Shown: positions 1 through 6,395 of the stretch, one piece after another | Layout of the letters: the number at the start of each line of letters is the position of its first letter | Numbering within the stretch: the stretch's first letter is position 1 | NCBI GenBank assembly: GCA_024230695.1 | Contig: JAAERC010000096.1 | Span: 1-11,180, forward strand | Length of the DNA: 11,180 nt | Direction of reading: 5' to 3' | Source: Candidatus Zixiibacteriota bacterium | Lineage (GTDB): Bacteria; Zixibacteria; MSB-5A5; GN15; PGXB01 | The notes under the pieces: model-generated | Told to the model about the DNA's origin: nothing | Database searches by the model: none | Seen by the model: only the letters and a program-made list of their open reading frames with translations | Program-made: the position numbers and the translations under genes

Positions 1-836
1 ATACTCTCGATATTACTTTCTCTGGCAAGGATATGAATAATAGTATCTTCTACTGATCCATTATCATACAATTGAAAAGCGGCATATGGCCAGAGTGCTT
101 CAGAATCGTTCCACTCTACAGGAAAACTGGACACACTCTGTTTCCATCCCCATGTTCCAGATAAAGGTGGATTGTCGGGCCATATTGTCGGAAGATAAGT
201 GTAAGGTTCTATTCCAATTTGGTCATAATGGTTATAAACCAATGCCCGACCGTCTGACATAGCATCAATTCCGGGATAGCCTGACCGCTCACCTGAGGCA
301 TGTAATTGATCACCACCAAAAGTAATGTATGGATCCCATTTAATTGTGCCTGTGGTCGCATCCCAGGCTTGATATACTGTTCCGCGGTAACCGTAACAAA
401 TTGTTGGATTAGAACTATTTTTATGCATCCAAGTGATATGTATATCCTGCGTATTGCGCCAGGCAATCTGACGGGTGCAACGCCCATAATGCTGAAGATC
501 ATACGTTGTAAATCCTATTGTCATCCCAGCGCCAGCCCCCGGAGAAATAACACCCCGTTGATCGTCAGTAAATTTGGAATAATCATAATCCCAATTCGGT
601 TCATCAGCCATAGGTGGTGTGCCGCAACGTAAATCCCCATCGATACCGTTGGGTGGTATACTCTTTTGCAAATCAAGCGGGATCCGGCGGTCTTGATCTT
701 TCAGCAAAAGATCGATCTTTTGTTTTTGCTTTTCGTTTTCCGTTTGATTCATACCGAAGGCGGTTCCGGCAGATAGAATCATAAAAAATGTTAATAACAG
801 AGAGAGGTACAGTCCTTGAACAAACTTCCTTTTCAT
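1..836 (-). CDS. Secreted protein of unknown function, N-terminal 278 residues (cut by window edge)
   Basis: The minus strand is open without a stop from ATG at 836-834 to the left edge, giving 278 codons, so the C-terminus is missing. The start has a GGGAGG ribosome site at 846-841, 4 bases before the ATG. Residues 1-28 form a signal peptide: the basic start MKRKF, a hydrophobic core LYLSLLLTFFMILSAG, and a likely cut after AFG. A charged Lys/Gln/Glu linker follows (about 30-50). From about residue 100 the protein has short aromatic beta-type segments such as IAWRNTQDIHITWMHK (124-139) and YQAWDATTGTIKWDP (155-169), which resemble the blades of secreted beta-propeller or BNR-like proteins. 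The propeller reading is inference from texture; I recognise no named family. It is probably exported to the periplasm or cell surface. A C-terminal sorting domain, if present, would lie outside the window. Confidence 0.85.
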   Translation of the reverse strand, partial: MKRKFVQGLYLSLLLTFFMILSAGTAFGMNQTENEKQKQKIDLLLKDQDRRIPLDLQKSIPPNGIDGDLRCGTPPMADEPNWDYDYSKFTDDQRGVISPGAGAGMTIGFTTYDLQHYGRCTRQIAWRNTQDIHITWMHKNSSNPTICYGYRGTVYQAWDATTGTIKWDPYITFGGDQLHASGERSGYPGIDAMSDGRALVYNHYDQIGIEPYTYLPTIWPDNPPLSGTWGWKQSVSSFPVEWNDSEALWPYAAFQLYDNGSVEDTIIHILARESNIES

Positions 837-1130
837 CCTGCCTCCCAAAAAAAATATATATATTAAAAGATACCTATTTATTCCCATGCCCAGTCGAATA
901 GTCTCCGTGAGGGTAATAAGAAACCAGTCGAGAAATATGATCTTTGATAAATCTGTATTAAATATACGGCAAAACCCTTTTCTGTCAAGTTAATAATACG
1001 ATAGGTCTTGCGATAAATAGGAATGATATTGTTATATTTGAAACTGTTTTTTCTAAAAGTGATTGCTAAATTGATATATCAATTGTTAGTTTAAGTTAAT
1101 TTAAATAAAATTATAAAAAGGAACTAACAA
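837..1130. other. Divergent intergenic region
   Basis: These 294 bases separate the minus-strand secreted protein from the plus-strand DinB gene and must hold both promoters. I see no plausible gene. Visible elements are an 8-base direct repeat CCAGTCGA at 890-897 and 924-931 (34 bases apart, about three helical turns) on the side of the secreted protein, and a perfect palindrome at 1069-1084 on the DinB side. No promoter here is strong enough to call separately. Confidence 0.6.
1069..1084. promoter_or_regulatory. Perfect 16-bp palindrome, candidate operator of the DinB gene
   Basis: AATTGATATATCAATT reads identically on both strands and ends 46 bases before the DinB start codon. It contains TTGATA (1071-1076), which could serve as a -35 element, so a dimeric repressor bound here would block the promoter. 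Perfect palindromy over 16 bases is seen directly. The operator role is inference, and AT-rich DNA makes short palindromes more likely by chance. Confidence 0.4.
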
Positions 1131-1634
1131 ATGTATATGACTATCAAACAATTTACCGATGAATGGAAAAACTCATCTGATGCCACCAGAAAACTGATGG
1201 GTGCTATGACCGATTTGTCGCTTAATCAACAAGTTGCCGATGGCCATCGTTCATTGGCCAAAATTGCCTGGCATATCGCGATATCAATTCCGGAAATGGC
1301 CAATAGAACCGGATTAAAAGTATCTGGCCCCAAAGAGGATGCTCCACTGCCTAACACAGCTTTTGAGATTATGGATGGTTACGATGTTGCCGCCAGTTCA
1401 CTTTTGGAACAGATTAAAGAGAATTGGACCGATGAAGATTTAAGAGTTGAGGATGAAATGTATGGTGAAAAATGGTCCCGTGAATTTACATTGCGTGTTT
1501 TGAGGGAACATGAGATTCACCATCGGGGACAGATGACAATTCTGATGCGTCAGGCCGGATTAGAGATTCCGGGTCTTTTTGGACCATCGAAAGAAGAATG
1601 GGCAAAATTTGGTATGGAGACGCCAAAAATATAG
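1131..1634 (+). CDS. DinB/YfiT-like metal-binding family protein
   Basis: This is a 167-residue four-helix-bundle protein of the DinB superfamily, close to the usual 150-170 residue length. The metal triad typical of the family is visible: His48 in KIAWHIA, then His127 and His131 in the HEIHHRGQ motif (127-134), which is the family's best-known signature. Members are often damage- or stress-induced, or act as thiol-dependent transferases such as bacillithiol S-transferases; the exact substrate cannot be told from sequence. The start at 1131 has AAGGAA at 1118-1123 with 7 bases of spacing; the in-frame ATG at 1137 would sit 13 bases away and is less likely. The protein is cytoplasmic, with no signal peptide. 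It is alone in its transcription direction, with a palindrome just upstream. Confidence in the family is high and in any specific reaction low. Confidence 0.9.
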   Translation: MYMTIKQFTDEWKNSSDATRKLMGAMTDLSLNQQVADGHRSLAKIAWHIAISIPEMANRTGLKVSGPKEDAPLPNTAFEIMDGYDVAASSLLEQIKENWTDEDLRVEDEMYGEKWSREFTLRVLREHEIHHRGQMTILMRQAGLEIPGLFGPSKEEWAKFGMETPKI

Positions 1635-1910
1635 ATATTTGACCTATTTTATTCACATTCTATAAGCCTTTGCAATAGAACAAGATACTCCTCTCTCTTT
1701 GATTGTGTTGTATCAAACAAGATAGTTTTTCCTAAAAAAAAATCTTTTTTGATTATTGGGATAATTTTTCAACGATTCTGACCGAAAAAAAATACTTAAC
1801 TGATAAAATTTTAAAAAAGATGAAATTTTGTTTGCTATCTTTGGGGAAATATTTTTTTTAAAATTCACTATTTGGTTTAGGTATGAACTGCTGTGTAATT
1901 GGAGGTATTT
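1635..1910. other. AT-rich intergenic region
   Basis: These 276 bases lie between the DinB gene and the small zinc-knuckle gene. They are rich in A and T runs. A weak hairpin (TTTGAT at 1698-1703 with ATCAAA at 1712-1717, 8-base loop), followed by TAGTTTTT, might end DinB transcription, but the stem is weak. I see no gene and no convincing promoter. Confidence 0.5.
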
Positions 1911-2099
1911 ATGGACTGCGTCTTTTGCGGTGAAGCGATTATTGGCAGAGCAATCCGTCGGGATGGTCAGGTTTATTGTTCTACGGACTGTCTTGATACG
2001 GTCGCCGAAGTTAAATCGGATGATGACGAATTTAGAATGGAAAATGTTGTTGATGATAGTGTAGATATGGATTATTACGATGAGGTCGATGAATTCTAA
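1911..2099 (+). CDS. Small four-cysteine zinc-knuckle protein with acidic tail
   Basis: This 62-residue protein starts at ATG 1911, chosen because a textbook GGAGGT site (1901-1906) lies 4 bases upstream; the in-frame TTG at 1899 would place that site inside the coding region. Cys3, Cys6, Cys23 and Cys27 make a CxxC-x16-CxxxC pattern (CVFC ... YCSTDC). This is the spacing and YCS..C look of treble-clef knuckles of the TRASH/MYM or zinc-ribbon kind, so one zinc ion is expected. Residues 35-62 are dominated by Asp and Glu, with hardly any basic residues. Known small proteins of this build act in metal sensing, metal storage or protein contacts. No function can be assigned, and an acidic tail argues against direct nucleic-acid binding by that half. 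The gene is monocistronic, ending at the shared terminator with greA. Confidence 0.8.
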   Translation: MDCVFCGEAIIGRAIRRDGQVYCSTDCLDTVAEVKSDDDEFRMENVVDDSVDMDYYDEVDEF

Positions 2100-2125
2100 T
2101 TATTGAAATTACAAGATGTAAAATT

Positions 2126-2155
2126 AAAAGCTCCCACAATTGGGAGCTTTTTTTT
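2126..2155. terminator. Bidirectional intrinsic terminator between zinc-knuckle gene and greA
   Basis: An 11-bp perfect stem (2126-2136 with 2141-2151, core AGCTCCCA/TGGGAGCT) closes a CAAT loop and is followed by a T run to 2155. The A-rich left flank reads as a T-rich tract on the minus strand, so the hairpin can end both convergent transcripts: the small gene stopping at 2099 and greA stopping at 2160. Confidence 0.9.
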
Positions 2156-2159
2156 ATTT

Positions 2160-2642
2160 CTAATCATCGCGTGAAATTTTTAAAATCTCATATTTTATAA
2201 TTCCGACCGGAACCTTGATCTCAATAACATCACCAACCGATTTTCCCAGCAAGGCGGCACCAATCGGCGATTTAATCGAAATTATATCGTTGTCAATATC
2301 AACTTCATCGGCTGGAGCCAGTTGATATTCGATCTCCTCGCTGTCCTTTAGATCTTTCACTAAAACCTTGGCAAAAAGATATGCCTTATCAGTTGGAATA
2401 TTTTCTGTGTCCACCGGACGTACCCGATTAAGTTTGTCCTCGATCTCGGCTATCTTTCTTTCAAGATGTGTCTGGGCCTCTTTGGCGGCATGATATTCGG
2501 CATTTTCAGAAAGATCACCAAGTTCCATCGCTCTTTTAATTTCGGCGCATAATGCCGGTCGTTTATTTGTTCGCAGGTCTTTGAGCTCTTTTTCGAGCTT
2601 TTCAATCCCGGCTCTTGACATATGTATTGGTTCATTACTCAT
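2160..2642 (-). CDS. greA: Transcription elongation factor GreA
   Basis: GreA rescues backtracked RNA polymerase by entering its secondary channel and stimulating cleavage of the nascent RNA. From the ATG at 2642 the product is 160 residues, matching the usual length of about 158. The N-terminal coiled coil (about 8-75) carries the loop-tip motif GDLSENAEYH (42-51) with the catalytic acidic residues Asp43 and Glu46. The C-terminal FKBP-like domain shows ISIKSPIGAALLGKSVGD (121-138). The frame stays open upstream to TTG 2720, with ATGs at 2708 and 2669, but that extra part (VAKKHDATMKLFYYINS) does not look like GreA. No start has a good ribosome site, so 2642 rests on family length. The terminator at 2126-2155 follows the stop closely. 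GreA versus a close GreA/GreB paralogue is the only doubt. Confidence 0.93.
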   Translation of the reverse strand: MSNEPIHMSRAGIEKLEKELKDLRTNKRPALCAEIKRAMELGDLSENAEYHAAKEAQTHLERKIAEIEDKLNRVRPVDTENIPTDKAYLFAKVLVKDLKDSEEIEYQLAPADEVDIDNDIISIKSPIGAALLGKSVGDVIEIKVPVGIIKYEILKISRDD

Positions 2643-2670
2643 GGAATTAATATAATAAAAAAGTTTCATT

Positions 2671-2693
2671 GTCGCATCATGTTTTTTTGCGAC
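2671..2693 (-). promoter_or_regulatory. Hairpin in the putative greA leader
   Basis: On the minus strand GTCGCA and TGCGAC (2693-2688 and 2676-2671) form a perfect 6-bp stem with an 11-base loop, about 28 bases upstream of the chosen greA start. A CTTTTTT run follows 7 bases after the stem. If translation starts at 2642 this lies in the untranslated leader and could be a weak attenuator. If translation starts at 2708 or 2720 it is coding sequence. Confidence 0.3.
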
Positions 2694-2758
2694 TTGATTA
2701 CTTTTCATCTTTGTTTTCAAAATCTGAATAAATCTATATTTATATATAGAAATTAAAA

Positions 2759-2787
2759 TTGTTTTTTTGGTTAGACAGAATTATACT
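2759..2787 (+). promoter_or_regulatory. Candidate sigma70-type promoter of the export gene
   Basis: TTGTTT (2759-2764) and TATACT (2782-2787, five of six consensus bases) are separated by exactly 17 bases. Transcription would begin near 2794, placing the inverted repeat at 2809-2830 just downstream of the start site. The -35 element is weak (three of six). Confidence 0.35.
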
Positions 2788-2808
2788 CAGAGACAGATAT
2801 ATTAATAT

Positions 2809-2830
2809 TCCGAACAGATATCTGTCCGGA
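2809..2830. promoter_or_regulatory. 22-bp near-perfect inverted repeat upstream of the SLBB export gene
   Basis: The arms TCCGAACAGAT (2809-2819) and ATCTGTCCGGA (2820-2830) are complementary at 10 of 11 positions with no spacer. A partial copy of the half-site (ACAGATAT) also occurs at 2793-2800. A gapless dyad of this length, 29 bases before the start codon, fits a dimeric regulator's operator better than an RNA hairpin, which would lack a loop. It may control capsule export expression. Confidence 0.5.
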
Positions 2831-2859
2831 TAGAGAAGAAAAAATCCAGGAAGGATAAA

Positions 2860-5241
2860 ATGAGTAAAAAAATATCAATTTCAATTTTGTTTCTAATAGT
2901 TATTATTTTAGGAAGTAGTCAGATTTTATCTGGGCAGGCTCTATCCAGATCCCAGAGAAGCGGCGAATCAATAACTCGCGATAAACTTCTTCAGGAGTAC
3001 CTCGACAAACAGGATGAAGCCGAACAGGATAAACTTCTTGAGGAAATGAAGGCCAAAGGGCAGATCGAACGTCAAACTGCCGATTATTCCAGTCCGGAGA
3101 TGTATGATGACACCCTAAGGTATCAAGATATTTTACCAGATAGTTTGTCAGACTCTCTTCTTGTAGATGAAGTGTTGCTGGACACCATCCCGGATACAAC
3201 ATTAAAACCATTTGGATTTGATCTCTTTGATAATTTTTACGATGAATCAGTTATGCCGCCAACCGACGTGGCCAATATCGAGGATTATATTTTAGGCCCC
3301 GGTGATAATCTATTGATTTACCTTTGGGGCAAAGTCGAAAAAGAATACCAGTTGACCATTGATCGACAGGGCAACATTTTTATACCCAAAGTGGGCGAAA
3401 CGACCGCCTGGGGTATGACCATTGAAGAATTTGAATCCAAAATAAAAGATTTGTTATCCAAAGTATATACCGATTTTCAAACTTCGGTTTCCCTCGGCAA
3501 AATACGTTCGATCCGCGTATATCTTACCGGCGAAGTAAAAAAACCGGGGGCCTATACGGCCAGCTCACTTACAACTTTATTTAATGCTCTGTATCTAGCC
3601 GATGGACCAAATGACCGCGGTTCTCTGCGTCAGGTAAAATTGATTAAAGATGGCAAAACTTTTAAAGTCGTTGATTTATACAAATTCCTTCTTGAAGGAG
3701 ATAGCCAGGGTGACATAAGATTATCATCCGGTGATGCCGTTTTTGTTCCTGTCTCAGGCCCCAGAGTAACTGTTATTGGCGAGATCAAACGTCCTGCTAT
3801 CTATGAGCTTGTTGGCAATGAAAAGGTCGCCGATGTTTTAAAAATGGCCGGCGGACCAACTTCGATTGCCTTTATGGACCGTGTCAAACTTGACCGCCTG
3901 TCTCCCGACAATGAACGAATTGTTATTGATCTTAACATGAATCCAAACAATTCTAAGGGCATTGATAATATCGTGATTCAGGGTGGTGATATTTTAACCC
4001 TGTATCCCAGATACGAAGGAAAAATGAAAGTTGTTTCGATTGGCGGAATGGTAAAACAACCGCAACAGTTCGAAAGAACCGATTCGACTTCGTTACTTGA
4101 ACTGGTCCAACGGTGTGAATTGTTACCGTCTGATGTTTATTATGAACGAGCAAATTTATTTCGATTTTATCCGAATAAAACAAAAGAGATTATCCCCATA
4201 AATCTGAATGATCTGCTGGATGGTCAAATAAATATACCTCTACAGGATCGTGATTCGTTACATATATATTCGATGGATGTGATCAAAAGGCATCAATATG
4301 TTTATATTGACGGTGAAATATTATATCCTAATGAATATCCATACTACGAAAATATGTCGATCATTGATCTTATCTTTTTGGCCGGTGGTTTGGGAAAAAA
4401 TGCATATCAACTTAATGTCGAACTGGCTCGTACCGATTATCTCGGCAAAGTTACAACGCAGTTGATTGATATTACCGACCCGGAAAGTGAAAAAATTAAA
4501 CTCAGGGAAGATGACCATGTATTTATCAGGAAAGTGCCCAACTGGTTTGTTCATCATCTGGCAACTATTGAGGGCGAAGTAAAATTCCCGGGTGACTATG
4601 CACTTTTATCTCGCCAGGAAACCCTGTATAGCATGCTAAGACGAGTCGGGGGATTCACCGATCGGGCTTTCCCGACCGGCATAATTTTCCAGCGAACTAC
4701 TATCGGTGAAAGTCTGATCAGACAAAACCTCCCAAAAATCATCGAAAACTCACAACCGCTTAAAGAGGATTCTTTGGGGAATATCAAAAAACTCGAGTTT
4801 ATAAAATTTAGCGCCGATAATGTTAATCGAATTATTATTGATATTTCAAAGCTGATGTCTACCGGAGGTAAAGAAGGTGATATTACCCTCCAAAACGGCG
4901 ACTATATTTATGTCCCCGAAATACCATCTGGTATCTCAGTGATGGGTGCGGTTGGCGCCGAAGGAACGATCAAGTACGATGAGGGCAAAAAAGTAAGATA
5001 CTATATCACCCGAGCCGGGAGTTTGGGTCGTCAGGCCGACAAAAAGGCGATGAAATTGATTAAGGCCGATGGAAAAGTTTTTGCCGGACGGGGAACTCTT
5101 GGCAAACGGGTAGATCTGGGTGATGCTATTGTGGTTCCGACCGCAATTAAAAAAGATCGTGACTGGCTAAAAATAATCTCACAGGTGGTAACGATTACCG
5201 GCGGCCTGCTAACCTCAGTCTTTATTATCGATAAGTTATAG
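2860..5241 (+). CDS. Multi-SLBB polysaccharide export protein (Wza-like outer-membrane channel)
   Basis: This 793-residue envelope protein is expected to form the outer-membrane exit channel for capsule or exopolysaccharide. Residues 1-25 are a signal peptide ending near LSGQA. There is no lipobox Cys, unlike Wza. A charged, possibly coiled segment follows (38-72). The polysaccharide export domain starts at EDYILGPGDNLLIYLWG (141-157) and runs to about 215. About six SLBB beta-grasp repeats follow, each opening with a V.G.V..P-type strand: 219 (VYLTGEVKKPGAY), 302 (VTVIGEIKRPAIY), 390 (VVSIGGMVKQP), 479 (YVYIDGEILYP), 567 (LATIEGEVKFPGDY) and 691 (ISVMGAVGAEG). The C-terminus (769-790) is a hydrophobic helix that may span the outer membrane, as in Wza. 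It is about twice Wza's length because of the extra SLBB repeats. AAGGA at 2851-2855 lies 4 bases before the ATG, which fixes the start. It begins the capsule region and is probably transcribed alone, given the terminator after it. Confidence 0.93.
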   Translation: MSKKISISILFLIVIILGSSQILSGQALSRSQRSGESITRDKLLQEYLDKQDEAEQDKLLEEMKAKGQIERQTADYSSPEMYDDTLRYQDILPDSLSDSLLVDEVLLDTIPDTTLKPFGFDLFDNFYDESVMPPTDVANIEDYILGPGDNLLIYLWGKVEKEYQLTIDRQGNIFIPKVGETTAWGMTIEEFESKIKDLLSKVYTDFQTSVSLGKIRSIRVYLTGEVKKPGAYTASSLTTLFNALYLADGPNDRGSLRQVKLIKDGKTFKVVDLYKFLLEGDSQGDIRLSSGDAVFVPVSGPRVTVIGEIKRPAIYELVGNEKVADVLKMAGGPTSIAFMDRVKLDRLSPDNERIVIDLNMNPNNSKGIDNIVIQGGDILTLYPRYEGKMKVVSIGGMVKQPQQFERTDSTSLLELVQRCELLPSDVYYERANLFRFYPNKTKEIIPINLNDLLDGQINIPLQDRDSLHIYSMDVIKRHQYVYIDGEILYPNEYPYYENMSIIDLIFLAGGLGKNAYQLNVELARTDYLGKVTTQLIDITDPESEKIKLREDDHVFIRKVPNWFVHHLATIEGEVKFPGDYALLSRQETLYSMLRRVGGFTDRAFPTGIIFQRTTIGESLIRQNLPKIIENSQPLKEDSLGNIKKLEFIKFSADNVNRIIIDISKLMSTGGKEGDITLQNGDYIYVPEIPSGISVMGAVGAEGTIKYDEGKKVRYYITRAGSLGRQADKKAMKLIKADGKVFAGRGTLGKRVDLGDAIVVPTAIKKDRDWLKIISQVVTITGGLLTSVFIIDKL

Positions 5242-5540
5242 AGATATATTGTAACTTTTTTTAAATTTCGGTCACAAAAATAGTCAATAAAAAACTGAGT
5301 TATTGAAATAATTCAGTTTTTTAATTTATAGATTTCTTCACTATACACCGGAACAAGCTTCTTAGCTTTACCAGAAATATTTTCCAAATTTCACGGATAT
5401 CGTCAGTCTTAAATATTTTAATATCACATAAACCCCTGACAGACACCCCATTATAGAAATTTCATTTCCTTTGTGATCTCCGGCATAAGGTTTGCAAATC
5501 TTTTCAACATTGAAATGGTCTAATATGGCCGAAAGATAAT
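5242..5540. other. Intergenic region between export gene and PHP gene
   Basis: Of these 299 bases the first 80 hold the terminator. The remaining 218 bases (5323-5540) contain no gene I can support; a minus-strand frame at 5368-5562 overlaps the PHP start and lacks any family signal. This stretch presumably holds the promoter and leader of the PHP operon. TATACA at 5342-5347 is a possible -10 but lacks a fitting -35. I recognise no known riboswitch. Confidence 0.5.
5289..5322. terminator. Intrinsic terminator after the export gene
   Basis: AAAAAACTGA (5289-5298) pairs perfectly with TCAGTTTTTT (5313-5322). The inner bases extend the stem through GTTA/TAAT (one G-T pair), leaving a small loop around TTGAAA. 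The T run forms the 3' arm, so the element works in the plus direction. It is nearly symmetric and may act both ways. It lies 47 bases after the export gene's stop and separates that gene from the PHP operon. Confidence 0.75.
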
Positions 5541-6395
5541 ATGAAAATAGATTTGCATACACATACCTGTTACTCGTTTGATTGCGATACCGCTGTCGAT
5601 AAACTTGTCTCGGCCGCTGAGAAGGCCGAACTTGATGCCATTGCTATCACCGACCATGATTCAATTTCTGGCGTCAGACTGGCCCAAAAGCTTTCCAAAA
5701 AAGTAACGATTATCCCTGGAATGGAGATTTCGACCTGGAAGGGAACTCATATAATCGGCCTATTTCTACAAGACAAAATCGAATCCAAAGATATTTTCGA
5801 GGTTATCGATGAGATCCACAAGCAGGGCGGACTTGTCGTTCTGCCACATCCATTCCGAAGAGGCAATGGTTTTATGTATGCCAAAGACAAACATCAGTTG
5901 TACTCAGCCGATGAGGCGCGTGAAATAATGTCTCGGATTGATCTGGTTGAAACGGTTAATCTAAATTGCAAAAGTGAGTCTCTAATTGATGCCGATAATT
6001 TTTTTGCATGCCACCCCGATATTCCACAATCGGCCGGAAGCGATGCTCATTGTGTAGATAAAGTTGGTAAAGCATATGTTGACCTCGAGGATGTGAAATC
6101 TAACTCACTCGATGATATCAAAGAAGCGTTGCTAAAATCATCGCGGTTGATCCGGTTTGAAGCTTATCTTAACGACCCCAAAGAAAAATCCGCAAAAGTG
6201 AAAACCTTTTCGAGGAAAAAAACAATTTTAAAACGTGCAATGGAATTTGTCCAGAAACCGCTTAGGAGTTCTTTTGGAACAGTGATAAGAAATTCAACCA
6301 AAAGAATATTTGGGACAATCAATAAATCGAAATTGAATAGAGAACCTATTGTTCAGTCTGAGAAAATTAAGGAAATGAAAGAAAAAAATAAATGA
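5541..6395 (+). CDS. PHP-domain metal-dependent phosphoesterase
   Basis: This is a 284-residue protein of the PHP superfamily, the TrpH/YciV-like class of metal-dependent phosphoesterases. It begins with the classic metal motif DLHTHTCYSFD (His6, His8), followed by AIAITDHDSISGV (His39, Asp40), IPGMEIS (Glu62), VVLPHPFRRG (His103) and SAGSDAH (Asp168, His170), so the di- or trinuclear metal site looks complete and active. The PHP fold ends near residue 205. Residues 212-284 are a strongly basic tail (many Lys and Arg) with no domain I recognise; it may contact nucleic acid, membrane or the partner protein. The CpsB/Wzb-like PHP tyrosine phosphatases of capsule loci belong to a different PHP branch, so a phosphatase role is not assumed. 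The ATG is fixed by the motif, though its ribosome site (GAAAG, 5530s) is weak. Its stop overlaps the next start by 4 bases (ATGA). Confidence 0.9.
   Translation: MKIDLHTHTCYSFDCDTAVDKLVSAAEKAELDAIAITDHDSISGVRLAQKLSKKVTIIPGMEISTWKGTHIIGLFLQDKIESKDIFEVIDEIHKQGGLVVLPHPFRRGNGFMYAKDKHQLYSADEAREIMSRIDLVETVNLNCKSESLIDADNFFACHPDIPQSAGSDAHCVDKVGKAYVDLEDVKSNSLDDIKEALLKSSRLIRFEAYLNDPKEKSAKVKTFSRKKTILKRAMEFVQKPLRSSFGTVIRNSTKRIFGTINKSKLNREPIVQSEKIKEMKEKNK

Noticed and set aside
306..632. Plus-strand open frame of 108 codons
   Set aside because: It lies antisense to the secreted-protein gene, which has a signal peptide, a ribosome site and an unbroken frame to the edge.
1698..1730. Hairpin after the DinB gene as terminator
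   Set aside because: The stem is only six mostly A-T pairs and the T run is short and distant.
1899..1910. Upstream TTG start for the zinc-knuckle protein
   Set aside because: It would put the GGAGGT ribosome site inside the coding region; ATG 1911 has ideal spacing.
1828..2064. Plus-strand 78-codon frame overlapping the zinc-knuckle gene
   Set aside because: It is a shadow frame without a ribosome site; the other frame has the Cys motif and GGAGGT site.
5478..5490. CTCCGGCATAAGG, resembling part of a c-di-GMP (GEMM) riboswitch
   Set aside because: The conserved upstream half and the paired stems of that riboswitch are absent.
5368..5562. Minus-strand 64-codon frame before the PHP gene
   Set aside because: It overlaps the PHP start, has no family signal and no clear ribosome site.
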